From assembly GCA_021234535.1 (NCBI GenBank), contig CM037843.1, positions 9,794,979-9,858,978 of the forward strand: DNA of 64,000 nt. Direction: 5' to 3'. The position numbers and the translations under genes are program-made. Origin of the DNA: Stichopus chloronotus (Eukaryota > Echinodermata > Holothuroidea > Aspidochirotida > Stichopodidae). The notes under the pieces are model-generated. The model was given only the letters and a program-made list of their open reading frames with translations, ran no database searches and was not told the origin of the DNA. Of this stretch, positions 25,601 to 35,911 are shown in pieces; position 1 is the stretch's first letter, and each line of letters begins with the position of its first letter.

Positions 25601-28600
25601 GTATTATAAACATAACCGAAATGTGCCATATTCTCTTAAGTGGTAGTGATGTGGGGCCTGGGTCTGTACGCACTGTAACTTGAGCAATTAGCAGTTTCAT
25701 ACCTGCGTAGAACCGCACATAATCTTAAAATCCATCCTCCTTACATTTTATCCAGGCATTGGCTGCGAGGTACAGCCCGATCTTTCCTCCAACGACCGGA
25801 TGTATCATCCGAATTTCCAGCTAGATTTCTTACAGAATCGAACAATTACAACCTGGTTGGTTATGAAATTGTGGAGGGTTGGGAGTATTAAAAGACACCA
25901 AGATTTGATTAAATGGACTACATTTTTTCTTGCTAGTATTCCTAACAGCCCTATGGCTACACACTTCTCCAGTAGTCTAGGTGAAAGTTCTCCAGTTGGC
26001 AAATGAATGGAATGATGTATACTACTGCTTTTGCCAAGTTCCTATATCCCTGACTTCCGGTAACCCCTAATAACCTTTGACACCCACCTAAATGATAACG
26101 AAAGTGTTTGGATCCTTGTTTTACTGCACAGATACAAAGATGACTACTAGCGAAGTTACATGAATTATGTAGGCGGTTATGCTTAGACGTATTAAAGTTT
26201 GTTGCTGTTTAGTATGTAAAATACGTTGTTTTCATAGTTTCTGTTGTGTAATCGTTTATGTCCCGTCACTCGATTGATGAGTGGAAAATATACATGGTTC
26301 AGGTAAAAAGTATACCCCTATGGATCTTAAACAAGTGCTTCATCCATAGTTCTTTCATCTGAATTTTTTGTGAAGGTAGCATACCCTATATAGAAGTTGG
26401 AGATCCCTCCGCATTTTGTTCGCCGTCAGTGAAAGTCCCTATTAGGGACATTTGGGCAACTTTTTTGGTATTTTATCCTTTAAGATGGGTCCTTTTGTGG
26501 ATTGAATATTGAAGTAGGCGAGTTAAGGGGTACATGTTGTGAAAATGGATGAAATTGAAACAATTATAGAAAAGTTATGGAATCTTAGGTGGCGGAGCAT
26601 CATCGTTGGAGGCGATGTGTGATTTGGTCCCAGTGACAAGGTGTGCTAACGTCGACGGCCTCTAGCAGAAAATCTAACCAGCTAAAGTACCGTAAATTGG
26701 AAAAGCCATGAATGGCCAATGTGTCAGCTTTGTAACGAATGGTAGCTTATATCTGTTGAAAACTTCTACAAGGCTTTAGAGACCACGTTACTTTTGCGAT
26801 TTAGTGTGTAAGTCAATGGGAAAATTAATCGGGGTATGCTACCTGAATGAATATATCCAAGATCTTATAATAGCCTATACTCTGTCAGTCTGATAAACGA
26901 ATCTTAGGTGCAGCATTGTCCACTGTGCTATATATGGAATAGAGCCATTTGTTTTCACTCGGTATGGGAAATAGGATCCTAGGGAAGAGGGTGGGGTGGA
27001 CCCCCCCATGATAATGGGTGGAGGGATGTAATATGACATATCAAATCTCTGATCCAGAATATATTTTCATCTGTATTTACACATCACCAGGCATGTACAG
27101 CTCTAATGTTGCTGCTGTGTTATAGCCACCTTGTTTACATCTTAGACACCTTACATAAGCAAACATATTTCAAAGGGGATTTGAACCCCTCCATTAAGCC
27201 AGACGGGGTGTCAAACTAGGCTGGGTCGCTCTCACTTTCTGCTGATGCAATAATAAAAAAAAAACCACTCATTTCAATGAAGCGCTTGTTGACCAAATAT
27301 TACTCGGACTCAGCCTGTACCTAGATTACGATTCCACTCTTCTTGATAACGAATGAACTATGAAGTGAACCATTTTTACAAAGTTGTTGCAATTTCATGC
27401 CACTCATCCGCGGTGGCCTTTTACCCCTACCAACGACAACACACTCGTTTGACTCAATAATGATTCAGGCCCGTATGCAGCTTTTTCAGAGGGGGTCGAT
27501 TTTACCACAAGTGGAACATTTTACCCGACGATTATGACCAACAAATTAAAACTCATTATATATGTTGCTAACGTAGCCCTATTATCATAGGCTGTTTGGG
27601 GGTTCGTCCGAACCCACTGAACCCCCTCCCTTTTCTTTGTACTGTCTTTGCAAGGTTGCCACACCGGGAACCCCGTCGACGTTTCGTGGCTGTTGACCAA
27701 ACTTATTGAAATAATTGTTTTAATGCAACATTAAAAGCTGCGTCAATATACTGAACATGAGATATGTCAATTTTTTTCCTTGGCGCATACAGGTAACGAG
27801 ACTTCCAGGTATTATGTCAGTTCTACAACTTGCCTTTGTACAATGCGTTATAATAATTCGCTTGGAAGAATAAATAGCAGAAAATCGCATTATGGGCCGT
27901 TTGTCCCACGTATACCTATCATCTTGAAATATCAGTGATGTGATGTGGCAAATCCTTCCTCAAGGTAACGAACGCAGGACCACACTCAGGGCCGTCGCGA
28001 CGGGCGGTGTGGGGGGCTGTCTCACCCCCTCCCCCGAAAAATATATCGCTTATGCGATAGTAGATATCAATGTTGCTGATTTATCACAAACATAATTCAG
28101 GAAATCTCTACTCCCCCCCCCAAAAAAAAAAGAAATAACTGGTTGTCGGTGTTCCTATGTGTTCAGCCACAAAGTATTTGCCAAGTTCTCAAAGAAATTG
28201 TTTACGATTCTTGTACCACCTCAAACCCAACTGGTATGAATTACCATTTTTCATAGACTGATTTTTCTTTTCACATGAATTTGCAGACATGGTTTCCATA
28301 TTTCAAGCTTGGGTACATGCAACTCAGTTACACCCGGAAAATGCCGTTTGAAAAGTCAAAGTTTTCTTGTCCCCTCTGCGCCTACTAATGGTGGCGCTCC
28401 GCTTAGATAATCCTGCTGCTACTCCCTCCCCCCCCCCCCCTTCTCCAGGCTTTCTCTTTGTTTGTTTCGCCGATAATTTCTTCGTTTCGCCTGATAATGC
28501 CCATTTCGTGAAGGTTGCCCCTTTTAATTCTTCACCCCCTATTGAGAAAGGCATTCCTAGTGTCTGAAACCATTGGGGTGGGACAGTTGGAAAAACACAT

Positions 28601-31185
28601 ACAGTACCCAGTCGAAAGTTTTTATCTTCACACCCCTATAAGATGTGACCATAGTTACGGCCCTGACCACAATTGATTAGAATCTACACAGTTTACTACC
28701 TGTGGCGGGTAGACATTCAATTGCACAACCTAGCTGTCATGCTTGTTCTATTGGGGAAACCCCATAGCCACTTTGCTACGCGAATTTCTGAGCGTCTAAA
28801 TTCGGACAAAAATTCACACATTGACGATTGCATCAGCAAATCAACAAATATACTCTCAAAAATACGATCAAACTCCTTCAAAATTATCGACTCAATTTCC
28901 CTATCTGTGACTTACAGGATAAAAGAACGTTCACACATCAGCTGGGAGAAACCAAATCTGAGCAACCAGGGCGATAGCTCTTTGTTCACTTTGTTCCATT
29001 AATCTACTCCAATTTCAGTTTGTAACGTGACGATGAAAGAAGTCCTTTTTTTTTCGAAAAATGTTGTATTTTCTTATATACTGTATATATTACCTTTTTT
29101 CAACTTGTTAGATGTATTCTTTAAAATCTGTGGTACTTTATTTACAATTGCTAGTTTTGCACTATAAGCAGACCATTAAATAACACTTTTTTTTATATTC
29201 AAGATGGATACATAAAAAGAGGATAGGTAGTTGTGACCATACATCTTAAGTACTGTAACGTTTTAGTCCAAATCGGGTACACGCGTCTCCACAAAAGATA
29301 TTTGGTAGAAAATAACCTACAAATGGCAAATTCAGTCAGAAAGTGCCACAGTCAACTGAAAATCCGTTTTTATTTTTTTTCCGTATGTTAAGGTCCCGCA
29401 CGTACTATTCATTCATGCGTGTGCTTCTCCCTTGCTTTCAATACGGCAATTTTTTTCCAAGATCATCAATGTTTACATACTTAAAAAGTTCGATCACATG
29501 CTCCTTTTAACTTACCACACACAGATTCATCGTCCCCGTGAACACAGTCAAGTACGGCGTCACAGAGCCTAGTGACGTCAAAGCATCTCCCGTCGTTGCA
29601 CTGGAATTGACCAGGAGGACATGGATCTAGAGAGGAAAAAAAAAAAGAAACTTGGATGAACGCATTTTGGATAATTTGCATCTACGCATGCGTATACCAA
29701 TAGGATATTAATGTCACAGAATAAAATCTTAAACATATCATTCTTGAAGTGCAAATGTTGGTTGTTCATGTAATACACACTTCCCTTTGGGTCAAAAGGT
29801 CATCGTCAATTGAATATTACATTAACATCTAACAGAATCGTCTCTTGTATCAAAACATAAGTTCAAAATTCGATAATGGGAACCATCTAAAAATACAAGA
29901 TTTAAAGATTTAAAACCTGAAGACTACTATAGCATGTTTTGTTGCCATAAATGGCAAAGATATGCTCTGGAAATTGATCAAATAAATCACTCCGATGAAA
30001 TGGATAGGTTGTCAAGCCTAACATACAGTGTTAATACAAAAAGCCTTCCACAGACGAACTCTGTATTTATTCTGTCCCAAATTAAAAGAGTTGGGCTGGT
30101 TGACACCCCATAAAAATGTATACGACTTATAGGTTAACACGTAAGTTAATCCTAAATGTGGTCTCCATGATGCCACGTTGACTTAATACCCCAGTCAATT
30201 CAAAGACCATATTACATTTACTTAATAGAACGTGTGGGTAACGACCAAGCGCAAACTATGCTATTAAAGGTGATTGGAATAGGAACGCTGTTAGACGAAG
30301 CATGAAATCGCATTTAAAAACACACCTCAGTTGCTCCTGGAACATCAACGGCAGCTAAAATTGCCAACTTCCAACATTTCATAGTGCATCCACCCTTTCG
30401 CTCCATTAAAAAAAAAAAAAATACTCTTCGCACTCATCTGGCAAGGCAGTCCCCGTAACCCTCCACGTCCCAGCATTTTTACTAAAACGCTAAGAAAGAT
30501 TATGATTTTTATATGTACTTATCTATTTGAATATCGTGTTAATGTGACCAAATCAAACTATAGGCTACGTACCTACTTCTCGAACAAGATCCTGCACCAC
30601 TAGTTTGAGAGACACCAAGACCTTGCTGTCCTCGGTGACATTAAATATTGCAGACGTTTCATTGGTCGAAATTGTACATTCGAGTCCACTCGGTGATACA
30701 TGATTTAAACTGTTGAGGTCGAGTGTGAGGTTACATATTTCGACACAACTAAAGTGCCCTGTTATGTAATCTGCTGTTCCCGCCATTTCACGGGAAGGAT
30801 CGCGACCGGAACAGTTAACCAAAACGTCAAACGTTTTAGTTGCTATGGGAACGGGAATGGATATGATTAATGTTGTAGAAGCTATTGCACTTTCCAGTAT
30901 AAATGGACTAACATTTCCTGGGAGAGAAAAGTCGTCATCGTCAAAGTTTATTTCCACTGGGTCGAGTCGACTATCGATAAATTCCCCCAAATCGCGAGCT
31001 GACGGTATTGAGTACGTTCTGTTGAAGAAGCAGGACTGTGACGAAAACGCTACATGTAAGAAACTGGCGACTATTAAAATCGCGAGCAAACCTTTACAAA
31101 ATGACTGACTTTGAAGGCAGCAACTTCTTGGGCTGTTGCTTCCAAGCAACAAATGCGCCAAGCTTCGAGAGACTGCATCTGCCAT
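10054..31185 (-). CDS. ALK: ALK/LTK-family receptor tyrosine kinase (nine coding exons)
   Basis: Coding exons on the - strand: 31185-30573, 29626-29516, 18122-17976, 17520-17402, 17217-17045, 16409-16153, 15597-15381, 15073-13382 and 10693-10054. All introns are GT-AG, the phases (1,1,1,0,2,1,2,2) agree, and the sum is 3969 nt for 1322 aa. Order: signal peptide (hydrophobic 32-47), unrecognised N-terminal domain to about 204, LDLa (206-240), MAM (about 245-419), linker, glycine-rich domain (about 498-810), transmembrane helix (844-862), kinase (about 914-1175), tyrosine-bearing tail. The glycine-rich domain is unique to ALK/LTK. Catalytic residues: G-loop GNGAFGEV (920-927), Lys947, Glu964, HRDLAARN (Asp1046), DFG (Asp1067), YxxxYY (Tyr1075/1079/1080). 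ALK-family receptors bind ALKAL-type ligands (Jeb in flies) through the membrane-proximal ectodomain and signal to MAPK and PI3K. The symbol means family; ALK and LTK probably share this single ancestor-type gene. Confidence 0.92.
10809..10962. repeat. (CTGT)n microsatellite
   Basis: Imperfect tctg/tctgt repeats over about 150 bp with interruptions. The + strand frames full of CLS and VCL residues are artefacts of this repeat. Confidence 0.9.
12119..12292. repeat. Compound (ACAT)/(ACCT)/(AC)n microsatellite
   Basis: The run goes from ctagctac units into catacatacatac, then cgtacctacc, catacatacaca and finally a CA run. It is low-complexity and probably length-polymorphic. Confidence 0.9.
12916..12935. 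repeat. Poly(C) tract, C20
   Basis: Uninterrupted run of 20 C in ALK intron 8; one of the longest of the G/C homopolymers in this window. Confidence 0.9.
13382..15073 (-). CDS. ALK: ALK exon 8: glycine-rich domain, transmembrane helix and most of the kinase
   Basis: One 1692-bp exon holds residues 546-1110. Poly-glycine helices lie at 625-633, 748-756 and 759-766. The transmembrane helix is at 844-862, followed by RRTEED. A juxtamembrane NPLY (881-884) corresponds to the human NPNY docking site. The kinase runs from the G-loop to STKTDVW. Between the glycine-rich domain and the membrane there are only three cysteines (818, 833, 842), too few for the EGF-like module of vertebrate ALK. The acceptor is ttggaacag and the donor TTTG/gtaggt. 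Confidence 0.93.
15381..15597 (-). CDS. ALK: ALK exon 7: start of the glycine-rich (ALK/LTK) domain
   Basis: It carries RFLFTNCGQTGPTGPTQQQC, matching human ALK [20 protein letters not shown] almost position for position. It then continues to WPVPQSGLYK, matching the human VPATDTYSI. This segment is diagnostic of ALK/LTK. The acceptor is tttcccag and the donor gtatgg; phase 1 in, 2 out. Confidence 0.93.
16153..16409 (-). CDS. ALK: ALK exon 6: MAM domain end and linker
   Basis: It starts with the closing MAM motif YFLQFEGSIKPFG and then GDIAIDDISMSAGC, with the fourth MAM cysteine. After this come about 54 residues of linker to the glycine-rich domain, with no recognised domain. The acceptor is gtttccag and the donor GGAG/gtaaac; phase 2 in, 1 out. 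Confidence 0.88.
17045..17217 (-). CDS. ALK: ALK exon 5: MAM domain, third part
   Basis: It begins VTFYYHFYGDRIYSLSLYA, the conserved MAM segment (FxYHMYG...L.v). It continues through a charged stretch EEDNEEASRLHYIRKRRED, and ends EKVTVSIEKTFTKR. The acceptor is cgtgatag and the donor AAAAG/gtacac; phase 0 in, 2 out. Confidence 0.9.
17402..17520 (-). CDS. ALK: ALK exon 4: MAM domain, second part
   Basis: It continues the MAM domain with YYVYTEASD, LLISPLFQP and GSMDCQ (third MAM cysteine). The acceptor is tcggcag and the donor CAG/gtagaa. Enters in phase 1, leaves in phase 0. No ATG-started frame covers it; I found it by its splice sites and MAM similarity. Confidence 0.9.
17976..18122 (-). 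CDS. ALK: ALK exon 3: MAM domain, first part
   Basis: 49 codons, phase 1-1. It starts DEYPLGSICNFERGMCGW, the opening MAM signature with its first two cysteines (CxFE...CGW), and continues through FWIRH and DHTLSTSNG. The donor is AATG/gtatta. A downstream gtatgt at 17950 was discarded because its phase would put a stop in exon 4. Confidence 0.9.
26298..26847. mobile_element. 550-bp element with terminal inverted repeats
   Basis: It starts TTCAGGTAAAAAGTATACCCC and ends GGGGTATGCTACCTGAA. The reverse complement of the end, TTCAGGTAGCATACCCC, matches the start apart from a short gap. An internal aaggtagcataccct near 26372 repeats the same motif. There is no open frame. No clear target-site duplication is seen, so the superfamily is unassigned. 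Confidence 0.65.
27466..27632 (-). mobile_element. Truncated copy of a CAGGCCCGT TIR element
   Basis: This matches the element at 57317-57522 in inverted orientation. Shared landmarks are agctttttcag, accacaagtggaacattttaccc, attatgaccaac, aaattaaaactc and ggttcgtccgaaccc. The far end is diverged or lost after about 27632. Confidence 0.7.
27987..28665. mobile_element. 679-bp non-autonomous hAT-like element with target-site duplication
   Basis: Perfect 9-bp terminal repeats CAGGGCCGT / ACGGCCCTG, flanked by accacact (27979-27986) and accacaat (28666-28673), which agree at 7 of 8 positions. A CAG-starting terminal repeat plus an 8-bp duplication is the hAT hallmark. The interior has C- and A-runs and a short GC-richer patch at about 28360-28560. 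No transposase is present. Confidence 0.75.
28730..29000 (+). pseudogene. Retroelement endonuclease fragment (GIY-YIG, Penelope-like), decayed
   Basis: The open frame includes LLGKPHSHFATRISERLNSD, then KNSHI, NSFKIIDS, then YRIKER.HISWEKPNLSNQ. The pattern GK(T)xxHFATRIxEHL...SHI...FKIIDS...IKExxHIxWEKPxLxxQ is, to my knowledge, the C-terminal endonuclease part of retroelements common in marine invertebrates, of the Penelope-like GIY-YIG type. The GIY-YIG tyrosines and the whole reverse transcriptase are missing. It directly abuts the right target-site duplication of the hAT-like element. Confidence 0.5.
29516..29626 (-). CDS. ALK: ALK exon 2: LDL-receptor class A module
   Basis: A symmetric phase 1-1 exon of 37 codons carrying one complete LDLa module: C-PPGQFQ-C-NDGR-C-FDVTRL-C-DAVLD-C-VHGDDESV-C. 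All six cysteines and the acidic calcium site (DAVLD...DDE) are present. The acceptor is cctctctag and the donor gtaagt. One LDLa before a MAM domain is the standard ALK order. Confidence 0.93.
29627..30572 (-). other. ALK intron 1
   Basis: A 946-bp GT-AG intron (donor gtacgt, acceptor cctctctag), phase 1. I looked for a first MAM domain here and saw none: no CxFE..CGW, YHMYG or DDI-type motif on the - strand. Confidence 0.75.
30573..31185 (-). CDS. ALK: ALK exon 1: signal peptide and orphan N-terminal domain
   Basis: Residues 1-204 plus one base. The ATG at 31185-31183 has a good context (aaaATGG) and is the first ATG in this frame. A hydrophobic stretch LLAILIVASFLHVAF with small residues after it (SSQS) is a signal peptide with an unusually long n-region of about 30 residues. 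The rest is rich in N-glycosylation sequons (NRT, NVS, NCS, NLT, NET, NVT) and has a few cysteines, and I recognise no domain. In vertebrate ALK the first MAM domain lies between this position and LDLa. Ends GAAGTAG/gtacgt. Confidence 0.85.
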
Positions 31186-34100
31186 TTTATAATTTGGCAA
31201 GAACGGGTGATCCAAGAGGAGATGAATGTGGAAAATAAATCTAAGGCTAGACAGTGAATGTTGCTCACAAAAACATTTTCACCTTGCCTCTAAAACAATT
31301 CAGATTCACGACGGCTCATGAGTCCTTCCGTCCGTAAAAATGTAATAAAGCAATCTCTCAAGACATGATTTAGAAACGAAAACATACGATTGTAGACCTT
31401 GGTATGATCTCATATAGCCATTTGATGGTTCATCTGGGTGTAATATAACCACGCCCAAAATCCGTGACGAGCTCCAAGCATACAATCTGACAAAAAATAA
31501 AACAGACTATATCTCCTGTGAGAACAAAACACCCGTCTGCGTAGGACGCAAACAAACAAGAAGTAACGACATCGTAAATATCTCCATAGGAACGGAGAGA
31601 ATCGTCAAAATGGTTGGTGTCAGTAGAATCACTAGCGACATTCGGCAATGGCAGGCAAGAGGATCAACTTGTCAAGTACTGAATTTCAAAACCTTTGCCG
31701 GTAGGAAAAAAAAACGAGCAACCTTGGCCTTACTACTTCAACGCCTTTACCTCATCTCTGCAGAAGTAAGAGACCTCTGTACCAAAAAAAGAAAAGAAAA
31801 ATTATGTAGATTTTATGCACTGGGCTTCGTGAGAATTAATCGGTGGGCGATGTGTAATTTTTAATGACAAAAATCAAATGCAAATGCGAATACATGCTGT
31901 ATATACACGCTTGCTAACTGGAGAGCGGAATGGAGGACTGGTGCTAGAGATAAGTTTCCACAACAGCAACAACTCTCTAACATATCATAGATAGGACTCC
32001 TGGCATCTTTAAAATTTGTCTTAAAAATCCTTAATTTGGGCTAGTAATCCCTGGTCTCCCCCCCCCCCTTCCTCCCCGGGAATATTAGTCTCCGGGCACG
32101 CCTATATGATGGCTGTATAAGCGTACGTAAACTGGAAACATAAATTAGTCATATGAAACGGCATTCTGAACATTGTCACGTGACTTACTTTGTTTGAATT
32201 ATTCATAGTTTACAATCGCAGTGGTTCTGAAAGTGGTCCCGGGAGGGGGGTAGGGGATGGAAAGTTTCAGGTGGGCGCTACTGAGTACAAGGGAAAAGGG
32301 TACTTTGACAATTATTCTGGTATCAATGGCGTTTATAACGGATCACTGGAGCGATGGAGTACAGCCCTAACCGAAAGCTCACTCTTCACATTGACTTACA
32401 GTTGTGCCCTATATACCAGTTTCACGGTATGTCTACCTTCTGCAATAGTAGAGGCTAACTGATAACATGAAAGACATTGCTGAGCATTCGACTATGAATG
32501 TTAGAACATGGCGAGGGATAGGTGAGGGGGGGATAGAGGAAGAATAATGGATGGGGGAGTTGCAGAGACATCCGAAGTAATCCGAAGATGGTGGAATTGG
32601 ACCGTAGTCCAAAACTAGTTTGAGACCCCCTAGTTTACAGCGTCATCTAAGCCTATGGCACATTAAACCATAGTAAGAATTTGATTCCTTTCAATCATTC
32701 ATTACGGCAATATGAAATGATTTCTTCATTCCTATCGCACACTCCACCTTACATCAAATAAACAAAATGTGTCGTTTCTGCATTTTATTTGCTATTAATT
32801 GCGATTAATTTGAACTCGCAATCTTCATAGAGACAGCAGAGTATTCAAAGATGAATGGGGAGGGGCAAGAGGAGGCGGTAATTACTCGACGCGTCGTCAC
32901 ATTACATTGGGCTGCAAAAGGTATGCACATGTACTGCACTGTGATTGGATTACTTTCAAATGTAAGGTCCAATAACTTCGCCTACATGTTTACCGTAATG
33001 ATAATAGTTACATGATTGCTGAGGGAAGATCAATGGACTAACAAAAGTATTCATCATTTTTTTTCAGCTATTTTGAGTAAATTCATAATTGTATCGTGCC
33101 GTCGCATTAACAATATTGATTACATTGTCTATAAAATGTCTTGTCCAATAACTTTCATACAGTCATGAGATAAGTTCCAGTGATCAATTAAAGCAGGTTT
33201 TGCTGTTATTACTACGCTTTCAAAAGTGCTATACTGCTTACTGTTGAGAAAAGCTATAAAAAGTACCGGATCGTGGTCTATTTGTCCGTTCAAAAAAAAA
33301 AAAACACTTAAATTTAGGACAAGCAATAACTTTAGCAGATCTGCTTCCTGTGGTAAATGTTACTTCCGTTCCGATAATCACGAAATTTTGGTCTTTGCAC
33401 AAGAATTTAGCTTAAAAAAACTAGATCAACCGTCTTCTCTACCTTAAGTAAAAGTCCAATGAGATAAATTTCTTCAGAAAGAAATGTTATGGTGTTATCC
33501 AGGTTGGTGGGTGGCGTAGATACGATAACGGTATTTTTCATCAAATAGCACATTCTGCTTTAACTGGATCATAAAGGGGAATGCAGAGCTTTGAATGCAA
33601 CTAACATGGCGTTCAAGAAAATGTATTTAATCATTAATAAACCGCTCACCAATAAACATCAGCAACAACTTCTTCTCCTCAGAGCAGTATATATCAAAAT
33701 GAGTTACAGAAGATGTATCATTTGAATTTCTGAAAGTTTGAGCGAACGGATTTTCGCAGAATAACTAAATTCCTGTCTGAGTGTGAGAAAGTCACTTCTT
33801 GAAAGGCTACCGTTCTACCTCACGTATGAATAATCTATCATTCTGCCACCATAAAAAAAAATAGTTCTAAAAGTACGATTTTTTCCTTCGATTACGTTTC
33901 CTTCTCAATGAAAAAGCCTTTTTTTTTAAATGGACTAAAAATCACATCGATAGAGCGAAATGTTATGTAGCATGGGGGGGGGGGGGGAGACAAATTGCTA
34001 GGAACAAACAGTCTTGTTCTTTGACATTGAGTTGCGTAAAATAAACATTGGAATATGACACCAGAGACAAAAGTACAGATTAGGTTCATTGAAGCTTTAA

Positions 34101-35540
34101 AATTTCAAACTGTTGAGAGACGAATAGGTCACAAATCTCAATATTTTAATATTCGTTTTCAAACAGGAGACGCTATTTTTGTCGGTGTTTTTCGACGACG
34201 AATAGAGGAAAGATTAGAAAGTTTCAGTCTCTTTCACTACATCATGATGGTGTTCAAATGCTGATCACCACAGCAGCTGGGGAACAATTCAAGATGTTCG
34301 TTCGAATTTATCACAAACTGGTCTTTACAAGACACTCTTAGTGATAATCACAGCCTTGCACCAAAGCGGCTTAAAAGCTTGACCGATTTCAAGTGTTTGA
34401 AGTAGGCGTTCATTAAGTGACGTCATCTCTCCGCATATACGAGTCCTGTGGGCTTATTTAAAGCACTTAACAGGGTGTAATGAATTCTCTATAATTTGCA
34501 CTTCCTTTTATCTCTTCGTGAGTTAATGCGGTGATACTTGACCTGGTGGTGACAATGGATATATACATATATACACCACCAATTTTCTTATTGACAATGA
34601 GTAAATCCCACTCGTCACTGAAGATTTATTTGTTTTTAAACTTTGTTCTTCATAGACAGCATGTTATTTTTTTTATCATCGAACTTTCAAAGCAGCCAAT
34701 TTTTCCTAACAGGTACAGTATTAACTGCGGAAACTAACAGTTAAGAATTGTCAACGGTCACCTACGGCATTAACGGTATTAATTACTTATCAGACTGCAG
34801 GGTAATTGGTTACTCAAAGAAAGCTTTATGGTTAACGTTCTGCATTATTTCTTATTTTCAATGGCGGAGATTTCGACCTTAAAATTCAAGAGGTACAGGA
34901 ACAAAATCAAATCCTTCTATTCTTAAAAACTGTTTAAGGATAGGAGGAGTTAAAACTATTGATCACCTAACTAAATTGTCGAATGGTTGATTTGTAAATG
35001 ATTCGCATTTTCCTAAGTGTCATTTTGGTTAAGAAAACCGATCAAACTTAGAGATCCCTTCAGTTTTGCAAATCTGTAAATCTCTCACATCATATCACGA
35101 CTTTCAAACAGGTCGCTTCGTCGCTTCAAATTAGGTCATTCGTAGCACACTACACACAATAATGTGTGCAGTATTATGTCCTTTACAAGTTAAATGTGTC
35201 AATCACGGACCTTTCGAAACAGAAAGCATTCTTACAGAAATACGTAAAGCCGTGTTCAGTGTTCATAAAAAAATCAAAATACAACATTACAATGTGACAA
35301 TATGTAGGTCATATTTTAGAATTTGCACCAAAACTTACAGTTAATTTTTAAAAGATGCAAAATGACATAGCTTATAGCCTGTCTTGTTTCGTCACATACA
35401 AAACTGCTGATAAACACATCAATTCTGTTCGGCTACGATATATATTATACCAGCGCAACTGTAGTCCGCTATTCCCTAACCGCAACCTTATATACGACGA
35501 TTTACGGTGTGAGACATTACCGGTAAAGTTTAATCGGATC
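31186..35540. other. Upstream flank of the ALK-family gene, no gene recognised
   Basis: This should hold the ALK leader and promoter (immediately above 31185 on the - strand), but no TATA box or initiator is certain. The rest is AT-rich with a C-run near 32059, a G-run near 33974 and a TGACGTCA at 34418. No open frame has recognisable similarity. Confidence 0.45.
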
Positions 35541-35911
35541 TAATGAGACAAAATAAACGGCAAAATGTGATTTACACGAAACAAGTACCTCGAGAAGAGC
35601 CAAACCATGATTACGGTTCAGAATTTATCATGCACGGTTACCTAGCCACGACATTTTCAGTCTATTGCAAAAATCATGTATAAACAGCCCAACTTTGTAT
35701 GTTCTGAACTCTAGGCATGATAACGAATTAGAGAAAAAATGGAAAGATGTGATTAAAGAAGTAACTTCAGAAAAGCCAGATTCTGATTACCCTTTGGTAG
35801 ATATATTGCACGGTTACCTATAACGACGACATTTTCAATCCATTGTAAAGATAACATACAAACAGTCCAACCTTCATGTTCTAAAATGTGATAACAAATT
35901 AGGGATCGCTT
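35541..35911. repeat. Diverged tandem duplication, unit ~185 bp
   Basis: Two adjacent copies share, in order: agac/gaaaaaa-aatg, atgtgatta, gaagagcc/gaaaagcc, tgattac, gcacggttacct, cgacattttca, cattg, caaccttcatgttct and gataacaaattag. The copies start near 35541 and 35730 and differ at many positions, so the duplication is old. Confidence 0.7.

Larger units (their letters stand above)
18123..29515 (-). other. ALK intron 2 (11.4 kb)
   Basis: It separates the LDLa exon from the first MAM exon; both borders are phase 1. I found no extra in-frame exon, but a small phase 1-1 exon cannot be excluded. The 18.1-26.2 kb part shows only AT-rich unique-looking sequence, G-runs at about 18362, 24548 and 24627, and a C-run near 24718. 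The 26.3-29.0 kb part is packed with transposon relics. Confidence 0.75.

Noticed and set aside
27174..27190. Perfect tRNA-like T-arm on the - strand (AGGGG-TTCAAAT-CCCCT)
   Set aside because: No D-arm, anticodon arm or acceptor stem can be folded around it, so it is not a tRNA gene.
28324..28567. Pair of overlapping open frames on both strands
   Set aside because: They lie inside the non-autonomous hAT-like element and are a by-product of its GC-richer patch.
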